DNA of 64,000 nt from Labrenzia sp. OB1 (GCF_001624695.1 NZ_JSEP01000010.1:144817-208816), one strand, 5' to 3'. Numbered from the stretch's first letter, positions 41,475 to 51,772 are shown. Numbers and translations are program-made. The notes: generated by a model from the sequence alone, not told the origin.

Positions 41475-42884
41475 TTACCCTCCGTCAGCCGGTGATGCCG
41501 GCGGGACTTCCGGGACGGCGCTGCAGGTGGTGTCGCCGCCGAAACAGCCGTATTTTTCGCCCTGCAGGGAGGTGGCATAGCTGACGCCCGCGCCGGGTGC
41601 TTCTTCCGGCACGGTTTTGGCCGTCAGGACGAAGTCCGCCTGCTCTTCAAAGATGATCACGAAATCAGACCCGCCAAAGGCGAAATTGGCGAATTCCCAG
41701 CCCTTGTCGGCCTCCGCATTCTCTTTCACCCAGTCGCGTTTCACGATGGAGGAGACCTGAGCCATGCCCATCGGCGAGATCACCACCGTGCCGTGGTCCT
41801 CGGTCTCGATGCCGATGACCATGCGGGTCTGGCCGAACTGCCAGTCGGCTGTGTCCTGCGGATCGTAATGGCTGACTTCCTCCGGACGGCGGGCCTCGGC
41901 CCAGCCGGATTTCATCCGGACGCCAGATTGAAAGTGCCTGAGGTAAACGATTTTGCCTGCCACCGGTACATGCAGCCGGTGATAGTTGTTGACGTTCAGG
42001 AACTGGTGGGTCCAGGTGCCCCTGTTGAAAATCTCCGGATCGATTGAACCGAATGTCTCCAGAACGGTTTCGCCTTCCTTGCCGATAATGAAATCGGCGA
42101 CGTCGCTGTAAAGCTGCCCCTTGATCACTTCGCCGCCCTGGGAGACGCCGTCATAAGTGGTCACCAGCTTGCCGTTGCCGCTGATTGGCCACCATCCGGC
42201 CGAGGTGCTGTCGCCAATGGAAACAACGGTCGCGGGATCGTCGTAGCCCTGGACGGGGCGCGAACCGGTGGGGAAGGTGGCCGCGCACAATTCGCGGGTG
42301 AAAAAGTCCTGGAACGTCGTGTACCCAGTGTCCGGCGGGCAGTACCAGTCGCCGAAATTCGGATCGTTGGTGAAGTCGGGCACGTGGACGGCTGAGGCGG
42401 GCGTTTCCAGATAGCGGCCCCACTCTTCGGCGATATCGCGCATCCAGCTGGAAAAGGCGTCATTTTCGAACTGAATCTGTCCGCGCGGGTCGGTGGTAAG
42501 CTGCCGGTCGACCAGGAAGTAGCTGAAGGACAGGATGTCGAGAATGTTCCAGTTGCAATAGTTGGCGCCATCCATGCTGACCCGGATCTTGCCGTCGTAA
42601 ATCCCGGTGTCGATGTTCTGCGGCGGATAGGTGACCAGAGCGTCGATGAAGCGATAATAGTCCTCCAGGCTTGCGACCGGATTGGTGTCGGGGTTCGAAT
42701 TGACGATCTGTCCAAGCTCTATGGAGCGCTCAAGCTGCTCCTGAAGGTCCGGATCGCCCAGGATCAGCGACATCAGCTTTTCCGTGGCCGGCTGCAGGCC
42801 CGGTTCAGGACATTCCTGCGCCAGAACGCCGCCGGCGGAGGTGCAAAGCGCGAGGACGAAGAAGGAGGCAAAGCGTTTGTACAT
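41475..42884 (-). CDS. Secreted phosphatidylserine decarboxylase-family protein
   Basis: 469 residues. A signal peptide (FASFFVLALCTSAGGVLA, cleaved before QECPEPG) shows export. PSD motifs follow: FFTREL at 194-199 with RP at 209-210, YHRLH at 301-305 in NNYHRLHVPVAGK, and FGGSD (403-407) where the GS(T/S) site normally self-cleaves to form the pyruvoyl group at Ser406. Typical bacterial PSDs are membrane proteins without a signal peptide, so this is an unusual exported form; similar proteins are known in fungi. Substrate may be an extracellular phospholipid or another amino acid (inference). Confidence 0.85.
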   Translation of the reverse strand: MYKRFASFFVLALCTSAGGVLAQECPEPGLQPATEKLMSLILGDPDLQEQLERSIELGQIVNSNPDTNPVASLEDYYRFIDALVTYPPQNIDTGIYDGKIRVSMDGANYCNWNILDILSFSYFLVDRQLTTDPRGQIQFENDAFSSWMRDIAEEWGRYLETPASAVHVPDFTNDPNFGDWYCPPDTGYTTFQDFFTRELCAATFPTGSRPVQGYDDPATVVSIGDSTSAGWWPISGNGKLVTTYDGVSQGGEVIKGQLYSDVADFIIGKEGETVLETFGSIDPEIFNRGTWTHQFLNVNNYHRLHVPVAGKIVYLRHFQSGVRMKSGWAEARRPEEVSHYDPQDTADWQFGQTRMVIGIETEDHGTVVISPMGMAQVSSIVKRDWVKENAEADKGWEFANFAFGGSDFVIIFEEQADFVLTAKTVPEEAPGAGVSYATSLQGEKYGCFGGDTTCSAVPEVPPASPADGG

Positions 42885-43175
42885 TGGAATAATCCCCTCG
42901 ATTATCGCGATTTTGTCGAAAAGAACGTGCGTCGGGTAACGCCAGACAATCTCTGATCGGATGTTCGGATATTAACGTTGCGTCATCATATGCGGTTTTT
43001 GACAAGTAACAACCATAAATAGCAGGCTCTGGATCTTTCAGTGCCTCGCGAGTCCCCTGTAGTGCGCACCTTGAAAAGGTTTGCGCAGGGAAGAGCTGGA
43101 AGCCGGATCACGGGCGGGAAAAGATTCTCTATCAAGGGTTGTGTTTTTTGCCCGCCGGCGTGACCCCGAGGGCGC

Positions 43176-44198
43176 TCACGAAAGCCAGCCATAGACATAC
43201 CCGGCCATCAGCGACCCGCTAACCGCGAGAGCGAGGTAGAGAAGGAAGGGCGTCAGCCGGAGGACCGGGAAGATTGCCATCGCACCCCAGATGCTGACGA
43301 CACCGCCGGAAACCAGGAAAGCCATGCCCGCTCCGGGCGACATGCCGTGCTCCATCAGGCCGCGTGTCAGCGGCAGGGCGGCGTATCCGTCCAGATAGGC
43401 CGGTGCACCGACGAAAACGGCGAAGGGAATGGCCCACCAGACATCCTCGCCCACATAGGCCGCCAGAGCTTCCGGCCGCAGGGCGGCATTCAACGCGAAC
43501 TCCGCCGCGAAGGCCGGAATGAGGCAGATCAGGATCAGCCGTGTGGTGGCGCTGAAGGTGCGCCGGAAGATCTCGCGCCGCGCCGCGTCCTTCCAGATCC
43601 ATGCATCGAAGGGCAGGGGTGTCCCGCATGCGCACTTTGAAAGATCGCCGGTGATAGCGTTGCTGCGCAGGGCCGCTGTCGCCCAGCCTTTTTTCGCGAA
43701 GATCGACGTGATCATGCCGCCCCAGAGGCCGAGGCCGAAGGCCGCGAGCGTCTTGCCGGCAGCGAAACCTATCCCGAGTGTTGCCGCGGTTGTCGCCAGC
43801 ATCGCCGGATCGGTGACAGGCGAAGACAGCCAGAATGCCATGACCGGTGCCAGCGGAATGCCGGCGGCCAGCAGGCCGGCCATCAGCGGCAGCACGGTGA
43901 CCCCGCAGACCGGCGTGACCGCACCGATGGCCGAGGCCGCAAGGATGGCGGTGAAGAGCCGTCCCTCGAAGGCCCGCGCAATGTGAGCGTCGGCGCTGCT
44001 GGCCATAATCCAGGCGGAAAGAAAAATCCCCGGAATGACAAGCGGTGCGACCAACACCAGTCCAAGCGTCACGAATTGAGCCATCTCCCAGGCCTGCGAA
44101 GGCCAGACCAGCGTTCCGGCAGCCGCCGCACCCAGCAATCCGAGTAACGGAAGCAGCCGGACAATCGGGCGGGAAACCGGTTCAGTACGTTCGGACAT
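43176..44198 (-). CDS. Predicted permease (DUF318/YraQ-like)
   Basis: 340 residues from ATG 44198, with AGGAGA 5 nt upstream; the frame is open much farther back but that part is a shadow of the LysR gene. About eight to ten hydrophobic segments; the repeated GAVTPVCGVTVLPLMAGLL and VGAPAYLDGYAALPL segments (with CGVT/Cys-containing loops) fit the YraQ/DUF318 permease family. A central soluble loop has SKCACGTPLPFD. Substrate unknown; relatives are linked to metal or thiol compounds. Divergent from a LysR regulator 90 nt away. Confidence 0.82.
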   Translation of the reverse strand: MSERTEPVSRPIVRLLPLLGLLGAAAAGTLVWPSQAWEMAQFVTLGLVLVAPLVIPGIFLSAWIMASSADAHIARAFEGRLFTAILAASAIGAVTPVCGVTVLPLMAGLLAAGIPLAPVMAFWLSSPVTDPAMLATTAATLGIGFAAGKTLAAFGLGLWGGMITSIFAKKGWATAALRSNAITGDLSKCACGTPLPFDAWIWKDAARREIFRRTFSATTRLILICLIPAFAAEFALNAALRPEALAAYVGEDVWWAIPFAVFVGAPAYLDGYAALPLTRGLMEHGMSPGAGMAFLVSGGVVSIWGAMAIFPVLRLTPFLLYLALAVSGSLMAGYVYGWLS

Positions 44199-44288
44199 GG
44201 CAGTCTCCTTGCATCGGTTCCCCGAGTGTCGGAGGTTGCGTGCCATATGTGAAACGGGTAATTCATAATTCAGATATGAGGAATTTGA

Positions 44289-45137
44289 ATGGGACAGCTC
44301 GACAGCGATATACTGCGCACCTTTCTTGCGGTGGCCGAGGCGGGAAGCGTCACTCAAGGGGCCGCGCGGATCTTCAGATCGCAATCGGCCACCAGCCTGC
44401 AGATCGGCAAACTCGAGGCAATGCTCGGTCACCCGGTTTTTGAACGGCACGGGCGCGGCGTCATTCTGACAGACGCGGGCGAGCGCCTGCTGCCGGTGGC
44501 GCGGGACGTGACCGGCAAGCTGGACGCTGCCCTGCGCGAACTGACTTCGGACGATCTCGATGGCAGATTGCGCCTTGGCATTCCCGACGATCAGGGCAAG
44601 GAAACGCTTTCGAGAATTGTCGGCGAATTCGCGCAGTCCCATCCGCGTGTCGATCTGGAAGTTACATGTGCAATGAGCGCCGGGTTCCCGGATGCCCTGG
44701 CCTCGGGAACTCTGGACCTGGCCATTTACGAAGCGGCGCATCCGGCCCCGGGGGCCGAGGTCCTGCGCCGGGAGCGTACCTGCTGGATGGTCTCGCGCCA
44801 TCATGATCTTCTGACCCGCGACCCGCTTCCGATTGCGCTGTTCGACCGGGACTGCTGGTGGCGCGACGCGGCTCTGGACGCCCTGCGCGCTGCAGGGCGC
44901 CCCTTCCGGATCGTCTATTCCAGTCAGAGCGTCGCTGGCGTTGCCGCCGCAATAGAAGCCGGCATCGCCGCCGGGTTGCTCGGCGAGACGAGCCTGAGCG
45001 AAAATCTCCGGCAGGTGGATCTGAGTGGTGGTGCGATGCCCGTCTCCAACCTTGTCCTCGGCCTGGGCCCGGATACCGTCACGCCACCGATAGAAGCCAT
45101 GAGGTTGGCCATCCGAAACGCGTTTGGCGTGGAGTAG
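44289..45137 (+). CDS. LysR-type transcriptional regulator
   Basis: 282 residues. The N-terminal wHTH reads DILRTFLAVAEAGSVTQGAARIFRSQSATSLQIGKLE in parts, with the typical effector-binding domain after it (LRLGIPDDQGKETLSRIV). It is divergent from the YraQ-like permease, so it likely regulates that gene. Unlike many LysR proteins it has a short hinge and a D-D start to the effector domain. Inducer unknown. Confidence 0.9.
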   Translation: MGQLDSDILRTFLAVAEAGSVTQGAARIFRSQSATSLQIGKLEAMLGHPVFERHGRGVILTDAGERLLPVARDVTGKLDAALRELTSDDLDGRLRLGIPDDQGKETLSRIVGEFAQSHPRVDLEVTCAMSAGFPDALASGTLDLAIYEAAHPAPGAEVLRRERTCWMVSRHHDLLTRDPLPIALFDRDCWWRDAALDALRAAGRPFRIVYSSQSVAGVAAAIEAGIAAGLLGETSLSENLRQVDLSGGAMPVSNLVLGLGPDTVTPPIEAMRLAIRNAFGVE

Positions 45138-45232
45138 GGTGAAAGGATGTAAATTGCCGAAGCGCCGTCGCCGACAGGGCCGGACATACCCTCGGAGCCA
45201 CAATAGCATACCGGGAAAGTGTCAGTCGGAGA

Positions 45233-45742
45233 CTACCGCCGTTTCCCGAAAGTCGGTTTGCCGGCGCCTGCCGGCCGGGCACGTTGATCCGATTGCCCGG
45301 AGTCCTGCGGTTTTTCCGCGGCCAGCTTGCGGGCAAAGAAACTGTCGAGGCTTTCCGTGCGCGTGTCGACCTCGGTCTTCAGTGCCTCCTCGGAGGTCTT
45401 CAGCACCTGGGCGCGCTGCCTGGAAGAATGGCGTTTTTCGCTGACGAACTGTACGCCGCAACGCAGACCGTCTTCCCAGCGGCGTTCGCAGGTGACTTCG
45501 TAATCCTCCAGATCGATCTGCAGGTCGAATTCCTTCGGCAGCAGAAACGCCTGCTCGAATTCCAGCATCGCACCGCCATCGGACAGGTTGCGCACCGTGC
45601 AGGGTATGGACCGCAGGCCGCTCTGGAATATCATTCTGCCCTTCTTGAAGACACGTGCCCGCCGCTGGCGCGGCAGCAAATCGCGGTCGTCTGCGTCCGC
45701 TTGACTGGACTGCGGTTCCGGCTTGGCGTCCGACATGGTCAT
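45233..45742 (-). CDS. PilZ-domain protein (c-di-GMP binding)
   Basis: 169 residues (second in-frame ATG at 45736 is also usable). The PilZ fold is seen at residues ~25-105, with the RxxxR-type RQRRAR box and the NLSDGGAML (D/NxSxxG) box that together bind cyclic di-GMP. A long polar C-terminal tail rich in Lys/Glu/Arg follows. It is divergent from cysQ with about 300 nt of non-coding sequence between. Confidence 0.88.
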   Translation of the reverse strand: MTMSDAKPEPQSSQADADDRDLLPRQRRARVFKKGRMIFQSGLRSIPCTVRNLSDGGAMLEFEQAFLLPKEFDLQIDLEDYEVTCERRWEDGLRCGVQFVSEKRHSSRQRAQVLKTSEEALKTEVDTRTESLDSFFARKLAAEKPQDSGQSDQRARPAGAGKPTFGKRR

Positions 45743-46039
45743 CTCACATCCGTTGGTTACGCACGAAGGTTTTTTACCATCTGTCAGCTATCTTATCAGC
45801 AAATGCCTTGCGAATCCGTGAATTTTCAGACCGCCTCGGGCATCTGTGCCTGCGGTTCCCTTGAGCGCGGGAACAAAACCCCCTAAGGCGGTGTGCCGGG
45901 AGTGGAAGCTTTTTCTTTTCGGCCGCATTCGTGGAACGCCATTCCTTGTAATGATACTGTTCTTTCTTTCTATTTGCGGCCAGGGAAAACGGGCGAAAAC
46001 TGTGACAACATTTCGGAATTTGAACGGGTTGAGGCGTAA

Positions 46040-46879
46040 ATGACTAAAGACCAGATATTTTTCCTGAACCGGCTGGCAATCCGGGCCGGTGAGGAAATCC
46101 TGAGAATCTACGCCGAACCGTTCGACGTCGAGAACAAGGCCGACGGCTCTCCGGTCACGAAAGCCGACGCCGTGGCGGAGAAAATCATCCTGGCAGGGCT
46201 GGCCGAAGGCTTTCCGGGCGTGCCTGTTGTCGCCGAGGAAGCGGTCGAGGCCGGGCACCTGCCAGCCGTCGGAGAGCGCTATTTTCTGGTTGATCCGCTC
46301 GACGGCACAAAGGAATTCCTCAAGAAAAACGGCGAGTTCACGGTCAATATCGCCCTCATCGATCAGGGTAAACCGGTCTATGGGGTCGTATCGGCTCCGG
46401 CGCTCGGCGAAATTTTCTGGGGTGGATCCCTGGAAGGTGACGCGACCGCCGGGCAGGCATTTTCCGGCCGGATTGAGGGCGGCGATATAACCGCCATTGA
46501 GCCCATCAAGGTCAGAAAGCCGCCGGTGGAAGGCTTGAGCGTGCTTGCCAGCCGGTCGCATATGTCGGAGGAGACGGCCGAACTGATCGGGCGCCTGAAC
46601 GTTGCCGAACAGCTGTCGGTCGGCTCGTCGCTGAAACTGTGCTGGGTCGCGGCCGGAAGGGCGGATCTCTATCCGCGCCTTGCGCCGACCATGCAGTGGG
46701 ACATTGCCGCAGGAGACGCGGTGGTGCGCGCGGCGGGCGGCTCCGTCGTCCTGGCCGAAACCCACGAGGACTTCGTCTATCGCGTGCCGCCGGGGGCTCG
46801 CAAGGACGATCTGCGCAACGTGCATTTCATCGCCGTCAGCTCACGCGAGCTGCTGTCGGCTCTGGCATCCGCCGCCTGA
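46040..46879 (+). CDS. cysQ: 3'(2'),5'-bisphosphate nucleotidase CysQ
   Basis: 279 residues. Inositol-monophosphatase fold with metal motifs: VVAEEAV (Glu-Glu), LVDPLDGTKEFL (the DPLDGT motif), and WDIAAGDAVVRAAGG near the C-terminus (WDxAAGD). CysQ hydrolyses PAP and PAPS to keep sulfate assimilation going. It precedes cysD and cysNC on the same strand (67 nt before the first in-frame codon of cysD), so the three likely form one functional set. Confidence 0.92.
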   Translation: MTKDQIFFLNRLAIRAGEEILRIYAEPFDVENKADGSPVTKADAVAEKIILAGLAEGFPGVPVVAEEAVEAGHLPAVGERYFLVDPLDGTKEFLKKNGEFTVNIALIDQGKPVYGVVSAPALGEIFWGGSLEGDATAGQAFSGRIEGGDITAIEPIKVRKPPVEGLSVLASRSHMSEETAELIGRLNVAEQLSVGSSLKLCWVAAGRADLYPRLAPTMQWDIAAGDAVVRAAGGSVVLAETHEDFVYRVPPGARKDDLRNVHFIAVSSRELLSALASAA

Positions 46880-46952
46880 AACACCGCACGCGAACCACTT
46901 TCGGACAGACGAGTGTTGAGCCGGGCCGCCGGCACGAACGGAAAAAGTGAAC

Positions 46953-47882
46953 ATGAACATGCAATCTCACGGCGTCACGCCCGAACGCCTCAGCAATCTG
47001 AAGCGTCTTGAAGCGGAAAGCATCCACATCATCCGCGAGGTGGCGGCGGAGTTCTCCAACCCGGTGATGTTGTATTCCATTGGCAAGGACAGCGGTGTCA
47101 TGCTGCATCTGGCCATGAAGGCGTTCTATCCGTCAAAGCCGCCCTTTCCTTTGCTGCATGTGGACACCACCTGGAAATTCCGCGAGATGATCCGGTTTCG
47201 CGACGACACCGCCAAACGTCTCGGTCTGGACCTGATCGTTCACACCAATCCGGAAGGGCTGGAGAAGAACATCAGCCCGTTCGATCATGGCTCCTCCGTT
47301 CACACCCGCATCATGAAAACCGAGGCGCTGAAGCAGGCGCTGGACAAATACGGTTTCGACGCTGCCTTCGGTGGCGCACGCCGGGACGAAGAGAAATCCC
47401 GTGCCAAGGAACGCGTTTTCTCCTTCCGCAACGCCAATCACGGCTGGGACCCGAAGAACCAGCGTCCGGAACTGTGGAACCTGTACAACGCCCGGGTCGC
47501 CAAGGGTGAGAGCATCCGCGCCTTTCCGCTGTCCAACTGGACGGAGCTGGACATCTGGCAGTACATCCTGACGGAAGACATCCCGATGGTGCCGCTGTAT
47601 TTCGCCGCTCCCCGTCCCGTGGTGGAGCGCGACGGCATGCTGATCATGGTCGATGACGAGCGCATGAAGCTGCAGGCCGGAGAAACAATCGAGGAGAAGA
47701 TGGTCCGTTTCCGCACTCTCGGCTGCTATCCGCTGACGGGCGCAATTGAATCCGAGGCCGATACGCTTCCCGCCATTGTCCGCGAAATGCTGATCGCCCG
47801 CACCTCCGAACGCCAGGGCCGTCTGATCGACAAGGACGAAAGCGCTTCGATGGAAAAGAAAAAGCGGGAAGGATATTTCTAG
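46953..47882 (+). CDS. cysD: Sulfate adenylyltransferase subunit 2 (CysD)
   Basis: 309 residues from ATG 46953; a GTG two codons earlier (46947) is also possible. The PP-loop [10 protein letters not shown] binds ATP and the [16 protein letters not shown] segment is the CysD hallmark. CysD makes APS from ATP and sulfate with the CysN GTPase. It is followed immediately by cysNC (1-nt gap), the standard order. Length normal. Confidence 0.95.
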   Translation: MNMQSHGVTPERLSNLKRLEAESIHIIREVAAEFSNPVMLYSIGKDSGVMLHLAMKAFYPSKPPFPLLHVDTTWKFREMIRFRDDTAKRLGLDLIVHTNPEGLEKNISPFDHGSSVHTRIMKTEALKQALDKYGFDAAFGGARRDEEKSRAKERVFSFRNANHGWDPKNQRPELWNLYNARVAKGESIRAFPLSNWTELDIWQYILTEDIPMVPLYFAAPRPVVERDGMLIMVDDERMKLQAGETIEEKMVRFRTLGCYPLTGAIESEADTLPAIVREMLIARTSERQGRLIDKDESASMEKKKREGYF

Positions 47883-47883
47883 G

Positions 47884-49818
47884 ATGACCATCGCAGATAT
47901 TCACGAAACCGCCGAAGCAGCCGTCAACGATTACATCCTCGCCCAGGAAACCAAGGATCAGCTCCGGTTCCTGACGTGCGGCTCGGTCGATGACGGCAAG
48001 TCGACCCTGATCGGCCGCCTGCTGTACGACACCAAGCTGATCTTCGAGGATCAGCTTGCGGCGCTGGAACGCGACTCCAGAAAGCACGGCACGGTCGGAG
48101 AGGATATAGATCTGGCGTTGCTGGTGGACGGGCTGGAAGCCGAGCGTGAACAGGGCATCACAATCGATGTCGCCTATCGTTTCTTTGCCACGGACAAGCG
48201 CAAATTCATCGTCGCCGATACGCCCGGCCACGAGCAGTATACCCGTAATATGGCGACCGGTGCCTCAACCGCCGATCTTGCCGTGCTGCTTGTCGATGCC
48301 CGCAACGGCCTTATGGTCCAGACCCGTCGGCATGCCTTCATCGCCTCGCTGCTGGGCATCCGGCATGTGGTTCTGGCGATCAACAAGATCGACCTGGTCG
48401 GCTTCTCGCAGGAGCGCTTCGAGGAAATCCGCAAGGAGTTCGGGACCTTCGCCAACGGCTTTGATTTTGAAACGCTGGAAGCGATCCCGATGTCCGCGCG
48501 CTACGGCGACAACGTCACCGCGAAAAGCGACAAGATGAGCTGGTACTCCGGTCCGACGCTGCTGGAGCATCTGGAGGCCGTGGAATTCGGCGAGCATGCG
48601 CTGGAAGCTCCGTTCCGCTTCCCGGTCCAGTGGGTCAACCGGCCGAATCTCGACTTCCGTGGCTATTCCGGCACCATCGCCAGCGGCCGGGTATCCGTCG
48701 GCGAGGAGTTGGTCGTTGCCGGTCCTGCGAAGGCCTCCAGGGTCAAGACTATTGTCGGCCCGGATGGTGAGGTGCCCGAGGCTCGTGCGGGGGAAGCCAT
48801 TACTCTGACACTTGAAGACGAGATCGACATCTCGCGCGGCGACCTGCTGTCCTCCACGGCGCACCGGCCGGATGTCGCGGACCAGTTCGCCGCTCATCTC
48901 ATCTGGATGTCCGACGAACCGCTGCTGCCGGGGCGTCCGTATATGCTGAAGATCGGTGCCCGAACCGTCACCGCCACCGTTTCGGAGATCAAGCACAAGA
49001 TCAACGTCAATACCTTCGAACATATGGCCGGCAAGACACTCGAACTCAACGAGATCGCCTTCTGCAATTTCTCGCTGTCTTCCGCCGTGCCCTTCGACCC
49101 ATATGAGGCGAACCGCACGACCGGCGCGTTCATTCTGATCGACCGCATATCCAATGCGACTGTTGGAGCGGGCATGGTCTGGTTCGCCCTGCGCCGTGCG
49201 AGCAACATCCACTGGCAGGCGCTGGAAATCGACAAGACGGCGCGCTCCCAAAAGCTCGGCCAGAAGCCCGCCGTTCTCTGGTTCACTGGCCTGTCCGGCT
49301 CCGGCAAGTCCACCATCGCCTCCATGGTGGAGAAAAAGCTGCATGTCGACGGCCGCCAGACCTATACGCTCGACGGCGACAATGTCCGTCACGGCCTCAA
49401 CAAGGACCTCGGCTTCACCGATGCCGACCGGGTGGAGAATATCCGCCGCGTGGGAGAGGTTGCAAAGCTGTTCACCGATGCAGGCCTGATCACGCTTGTC
49501 TCCTTCATTTCGCCCTTCAGATCCGAGCGCAGGATGGCGCGCGACCTGATGGGCGAGGGCGAATTCATCGAAGTCTTTGTCGATACACCCATAGAGGAAT
49601 GCCGCAGACGCGACCCCAAGGGTCTCTACGCCAAGGCCGACCGGGGCGAGATCAAGAACTTCACCGGTATCGACAGCCCCTATGAGGCTCCGGGAAACCC
49701 GGAAATCCATATCAGGAACATCGACCGCGATCCGGAGGATGTTGCCGAGGAAATCATCACCTATCTGCGTGAAAAGGGGTTCCTGGCCGGCTTCGCCGAG
49801 GATGGCGAAGGCATCTGA
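47884..49818 (+). CDS. cysNC: Bifunctional CysN/CysC (sulfate adenylyltransferase GTPase + APS kinase)
   Basis: 644 residues. The N-terminal GTPase has G1 [10 protein letters not shown]3 DTPGHEQY and G4 NKID; the middle is an EF-Tu-like domain; the C-terminal ~190 residues are APS kinase with Walker [20 protein letters not shown] and the [11 protein letters not shown] segment. The fused CysNC form is common in alphaproteobacteria and gives PAPS directly. It starts 1 nt after the cysD stop. No internal frameshift. Confidence 0.96.
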   Translation: MTIADIHETAEAAVNDYILAQETKDQLRFLTCGSVDDGKSTLIGRLLYDTKLIFEDQLAALERDSRKHGTVGEDIDLALLVDGLEAEREQGITIDVAYRFFATDKRKFIVADTPGHEQYTRNMATGASTADLAVLLVDARNGLMVQTRRHAFIASLLGIRHVVLAINKIDLVGFSQERFEEIRKEFGTFANGFDFETLEAIPMSARYGDNVTAKSDKMSWYSGPTLLEHLEAVEFGEHALEAPFRFPVQWVNRPNLDFRGYSGTIASGRVSVGEELVVAGPAKASRVKTIVGPDGEVPEARAGEAITLTLEDEIDISRGDLLSSTAHRPDVADQFAAHLIWMSDEPLLPGRPYMLKIGARTVTATVSEIKHKINVNTFEHMAGKTLELNEIAFCNFSLSSAVPFDPYEANRTTGAFILIDRISNATVGAGMVWFALRRASNIHWQALEIDKTARSQKLGQKPAVLWFTGLSGSGKSTIASMVEKKLHVDGRQTYTLDGDNVRHGLNKDLGFTDADRVENIRRVGEVAKLFTDAGLITLVSFISPFRSERRMARDLMGEGEFIEVFVDTPIEECRRRDPKGLYAKADRGEIKNFTGIDSPYEAPGNPEIHIRNIDRDPEDVAEEIITYLREKGFLAGFAEDGEGI

Positions 49819-50254
49819 TCGTCCAGTCCGCACTCCCTCGAACGCCGGCAGGAAACCTGTCTTGCGATTGGTCGTTCCGGTCAGGTTTGCAGGCGCCTCC
49901 CCATGAAGGACACCCGGCCAGGCGTAACGCTGAGCCGGGGGCACTCGTTTGCAGCGAACTGGTTGGGTGTCTCCGGCGGCCGCCCGATAAGATGAGATGA
50001 GGCCCTGCCAGGCGGCACGGTGCGTAGTCCCTGTTGCTGGACGTAGGTCTGGATGATTGCGAGACAGAGGCCGAGCCCCTGTCATGCCGCGTTCTGGTCG
50101 GACCGCAGCTCTGCGGGTCGGCCACGGATCGCGTGGAAAGCAGAGGAGATCGCGGACGGGGAAACAATTTTGTCTTAGCCGTTGCCCGCGCATGCGAAGC
50201 CTTTTAAGACCGCTTGCAGAATTCGATAACTGGTGGAAGGGCCTCGTGCAGCGA
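49819..50254. ncRNA. Gap after cysNC with a possible structured RNA
   Basis: 436 bp without a supported gene. On the plus strand GACACCC (49909-49915) pairs with GGGTGTC (49965-49971) around inner helices GCG-TAA-CGC (49922-49930) and GTT-TGCAGC-GAAC, giving a three-way junction-like fold flanked by GC-rich arms. It does not match SRP, RNase P, tmRNA or SAM elements that I can recall. It could be a leader of the epimerase gene or an unrelated RNA; low confidence. Confidence 0.25.
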
Positions 50255-51268
50255 ATGAAAACCGTTTTGGTGACCGGGTCGGCGGGATTTATCGGCTATT
50301 TTCTCTGCACGCGCCTGCTTGAGGACGGCTTCCGGGTGATCGGCCTCGATGCGATGACGGACTATTACGACGTCCGTCTGAAGGAACGCCGCCAGCAGAT
50401 GCTGCTGCAGCACGAGCATTTCAGGGCCGTGAACGACCGGGTCGAGACAGCCGATCTGCTCATGTCGCTGTTCAGTGCCGAAAAACCCGACTTCGTCATC
50501 CATCTGGCCGCCCAGGCCGGTGTGCGCTACTCCATCGAGGCGCCGCGTTCCTATCTGGAAAGCAATATTTGCGGCACGTTCGAGCTGCTGGAGGCTGCCC
50601 GGGCGTTTCCGCCCGAGCACATGCTTCTGGCCTCGACTTCATCGGCCTATGGCGCCAACACCGAAATGCCTTACACGGAGACGGACAAGGCTGACCATCA
50701 GATGTCATTCTACGCGGCGACCAAGAAGGCGACCGAGAACATGGCGCATTCCTATGCCCATCTCTACGGTCTGCCGGTCACCATGTTCCGCTTCTTCACT
50801 GTTTACGGCCCGTGGGGCCGCCCGGACATGGCGCTGTTCAAGTTTACCAAGGCAATCCTCGAGGGCCGGCCCATTGACGTCTACAATTACGGCGATATGC
50901 GTCGGGACTTTACCTATGTGGAGGATCTGGTCGAGGGCATTCGCCTGTTGATGGACGCGGTTCCCGTGCGCCCTGCCGACGACGAGGACGTGCCCGAAGG
51001 CGACAGCCTGTCTCCGGTCGCGCCCTGGCGCGTGGTCAATATCGGCAATTCCACATCCGTTCAACTGACCGATTATATCGAGGCGATCGAGGCGGCGACG
51101 GGGCGGAAGGCGGAACGCAACCTGATGCCGATGCAGGCCGGTGACGTTCCGGCGACCTGGGCAAACGCCGACCTGTTGCAGAGCCTGACCGGATACCGGC
51201 CCCGCACTCCTGTGCGGGAGGGGGTTGCCCGGTTTGTCGAATGGTACCGGGACTACTACCGGTCCTGA
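50255..51268 (+). CDS. NAD-dependent epimerase, UDP-glucuronate 4-epimerase-like
   Basis: 337 residues from ATG 50255 (MKTVLVTGSAGFIG); the longer open frame upstream has no similarity. Extended SDR with the Rossmann motif TGSAGFIGYFL, the Tyr-Lys pair in SFYAATKKATE and the RFFTVYGPWGRPDMALF segment, which is characteristic of UDP-glucuronate 4-epimerases (LpsL/Cap1J). It supplies UDP-galacturonate for surface polysaccharide. No glycosyltransferase gene is adjacent. Confidence 0.9.
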   Translation: MKTVLVTGSAGFIGYFLCTRLLEDGFRVIGLDAMTDYYDVRLKERRQQMLLQHEHFRAVNDRVETADLLMSLFSAEKPDFVIHLAAQAGVRYSIEAPRSYLESNICGTFELLEAARAFPPEHMLLASTSSAYGANTEMPYTETDKADHQMSFYAATKKATENMAHSYAHLYGLPVTMFRFFTVYGPWGRPDMALFKFTKAILEGRPIDVYNYGDMRRDFTYVEDLVEGIRLLMDAVPVRPADDEDVPEGDSLSPVAPWRVVNIGNSTSVQLTDYIEAIEAATGRKAERNLMPMQAGDVPATWANADLLQSLTGYRPRTPVREGVARFVEWYRDYYRS

Positions 51269-51376
51269 ACACCCGGACACTTCCTGAAAGTGTGGCTCAG
51301 GTACTCCCGGGCGGTGGCTGGCAAACATCCACCCATTCACACGCCGTGATCTCCGCCATGCGTTCCGGTGCGACCC

Positions 51377-51772
51377 TCACGGCGGCATTGGTGGCCCGGC
51401 CGCGGGTATGACAATGTCGTAGTCCTTCAGGGAGACGTCGCAGTAGATTGGCAGCGGCCGGGCGAGCCCGAACGGACAGACACCACCGACGGGATGGCCC
51501 GTCAGGGCTTCGACCTCTTCCAGTGCGAGCATTTTCACCTTTCCGCCGAAGGCCGCTTTCGCCTTCTTGTTGTCCAGCCGTGCGTCTCCTGCCGTAACCA
51601 GCAGAAAGATCAGCTCCTTGAGCTGAAGCGACAGTGTCTTGGCGATCTGGCCGGGCAGAACGCCGTGTGCTTTCGCGGCCAGATCGACGGTGGCGCTGCT
51701 GTCACCGGTCACAATCACTTTAAGCTCGGGGGCTGCGCTGGCAAGATGTTCGCGGACGCTTTCAAGGCTCAT
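51377..51772 (-). CDS. YbaK/prolyl-tRNA deacylase-like protein
   Basis: 131 residues from ATG 51772 (MSLESVREHL); upstream codons in the open frame are not conserved. The VDLAAKAHGVLPGQIAKTLSLQ segment with Lys, then the DARLDNKKAKAAFGG and TGHPVGGVCPFGLARPL segments are characteristic of YbaK/EbsC domains that hydrolyse mischarged aminoacyl-tRNAs. It acts in trans editing (for example Cys-tRNA-Pro). Convergent with the epimerase gene. Confidence 0.9.
   Translation of the reverse strand: MSLESVREHLASAAPELKVIVTGDSSATVDLAAKAHGVLPGQIAKTLSLQLKELIFLLVTAGDARLDNKKAKAAFGGKVKMLALEEVEALTGHPVGGVCPFGLARPLPIYCDVSLKDYDIVIPAAGPPMPP

Noticed and set aside
41463..41484. Hairpin CGGAGGG/CCCTCCG as a terminator between the response regulator and the PSD-like gene
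   Set aside because: No T tract on either side and it overlaps the end of the PSD-like coding region, so it is too weak to call.
45788..46825. 345-codon minus-strand frame opposite cysQ
   Set aside because: Shadow of cysQ; Arg/Gly-rich low-complexity translation, no motif.
48265..50193. Long minus-strand frame opposite cysNC (642 codons)
   Set aside because: A shadow frame of a clearly coding plus-strand gene; its translation has no recognisable domain.
49819..50254. SRP RNA, RNase P, tmRNA or a SAM riboswitch in the gap after cysNC
   Set aside because: None of the defining conserved sequences of these RNAs could be found; only a generic three-helix fold remains.
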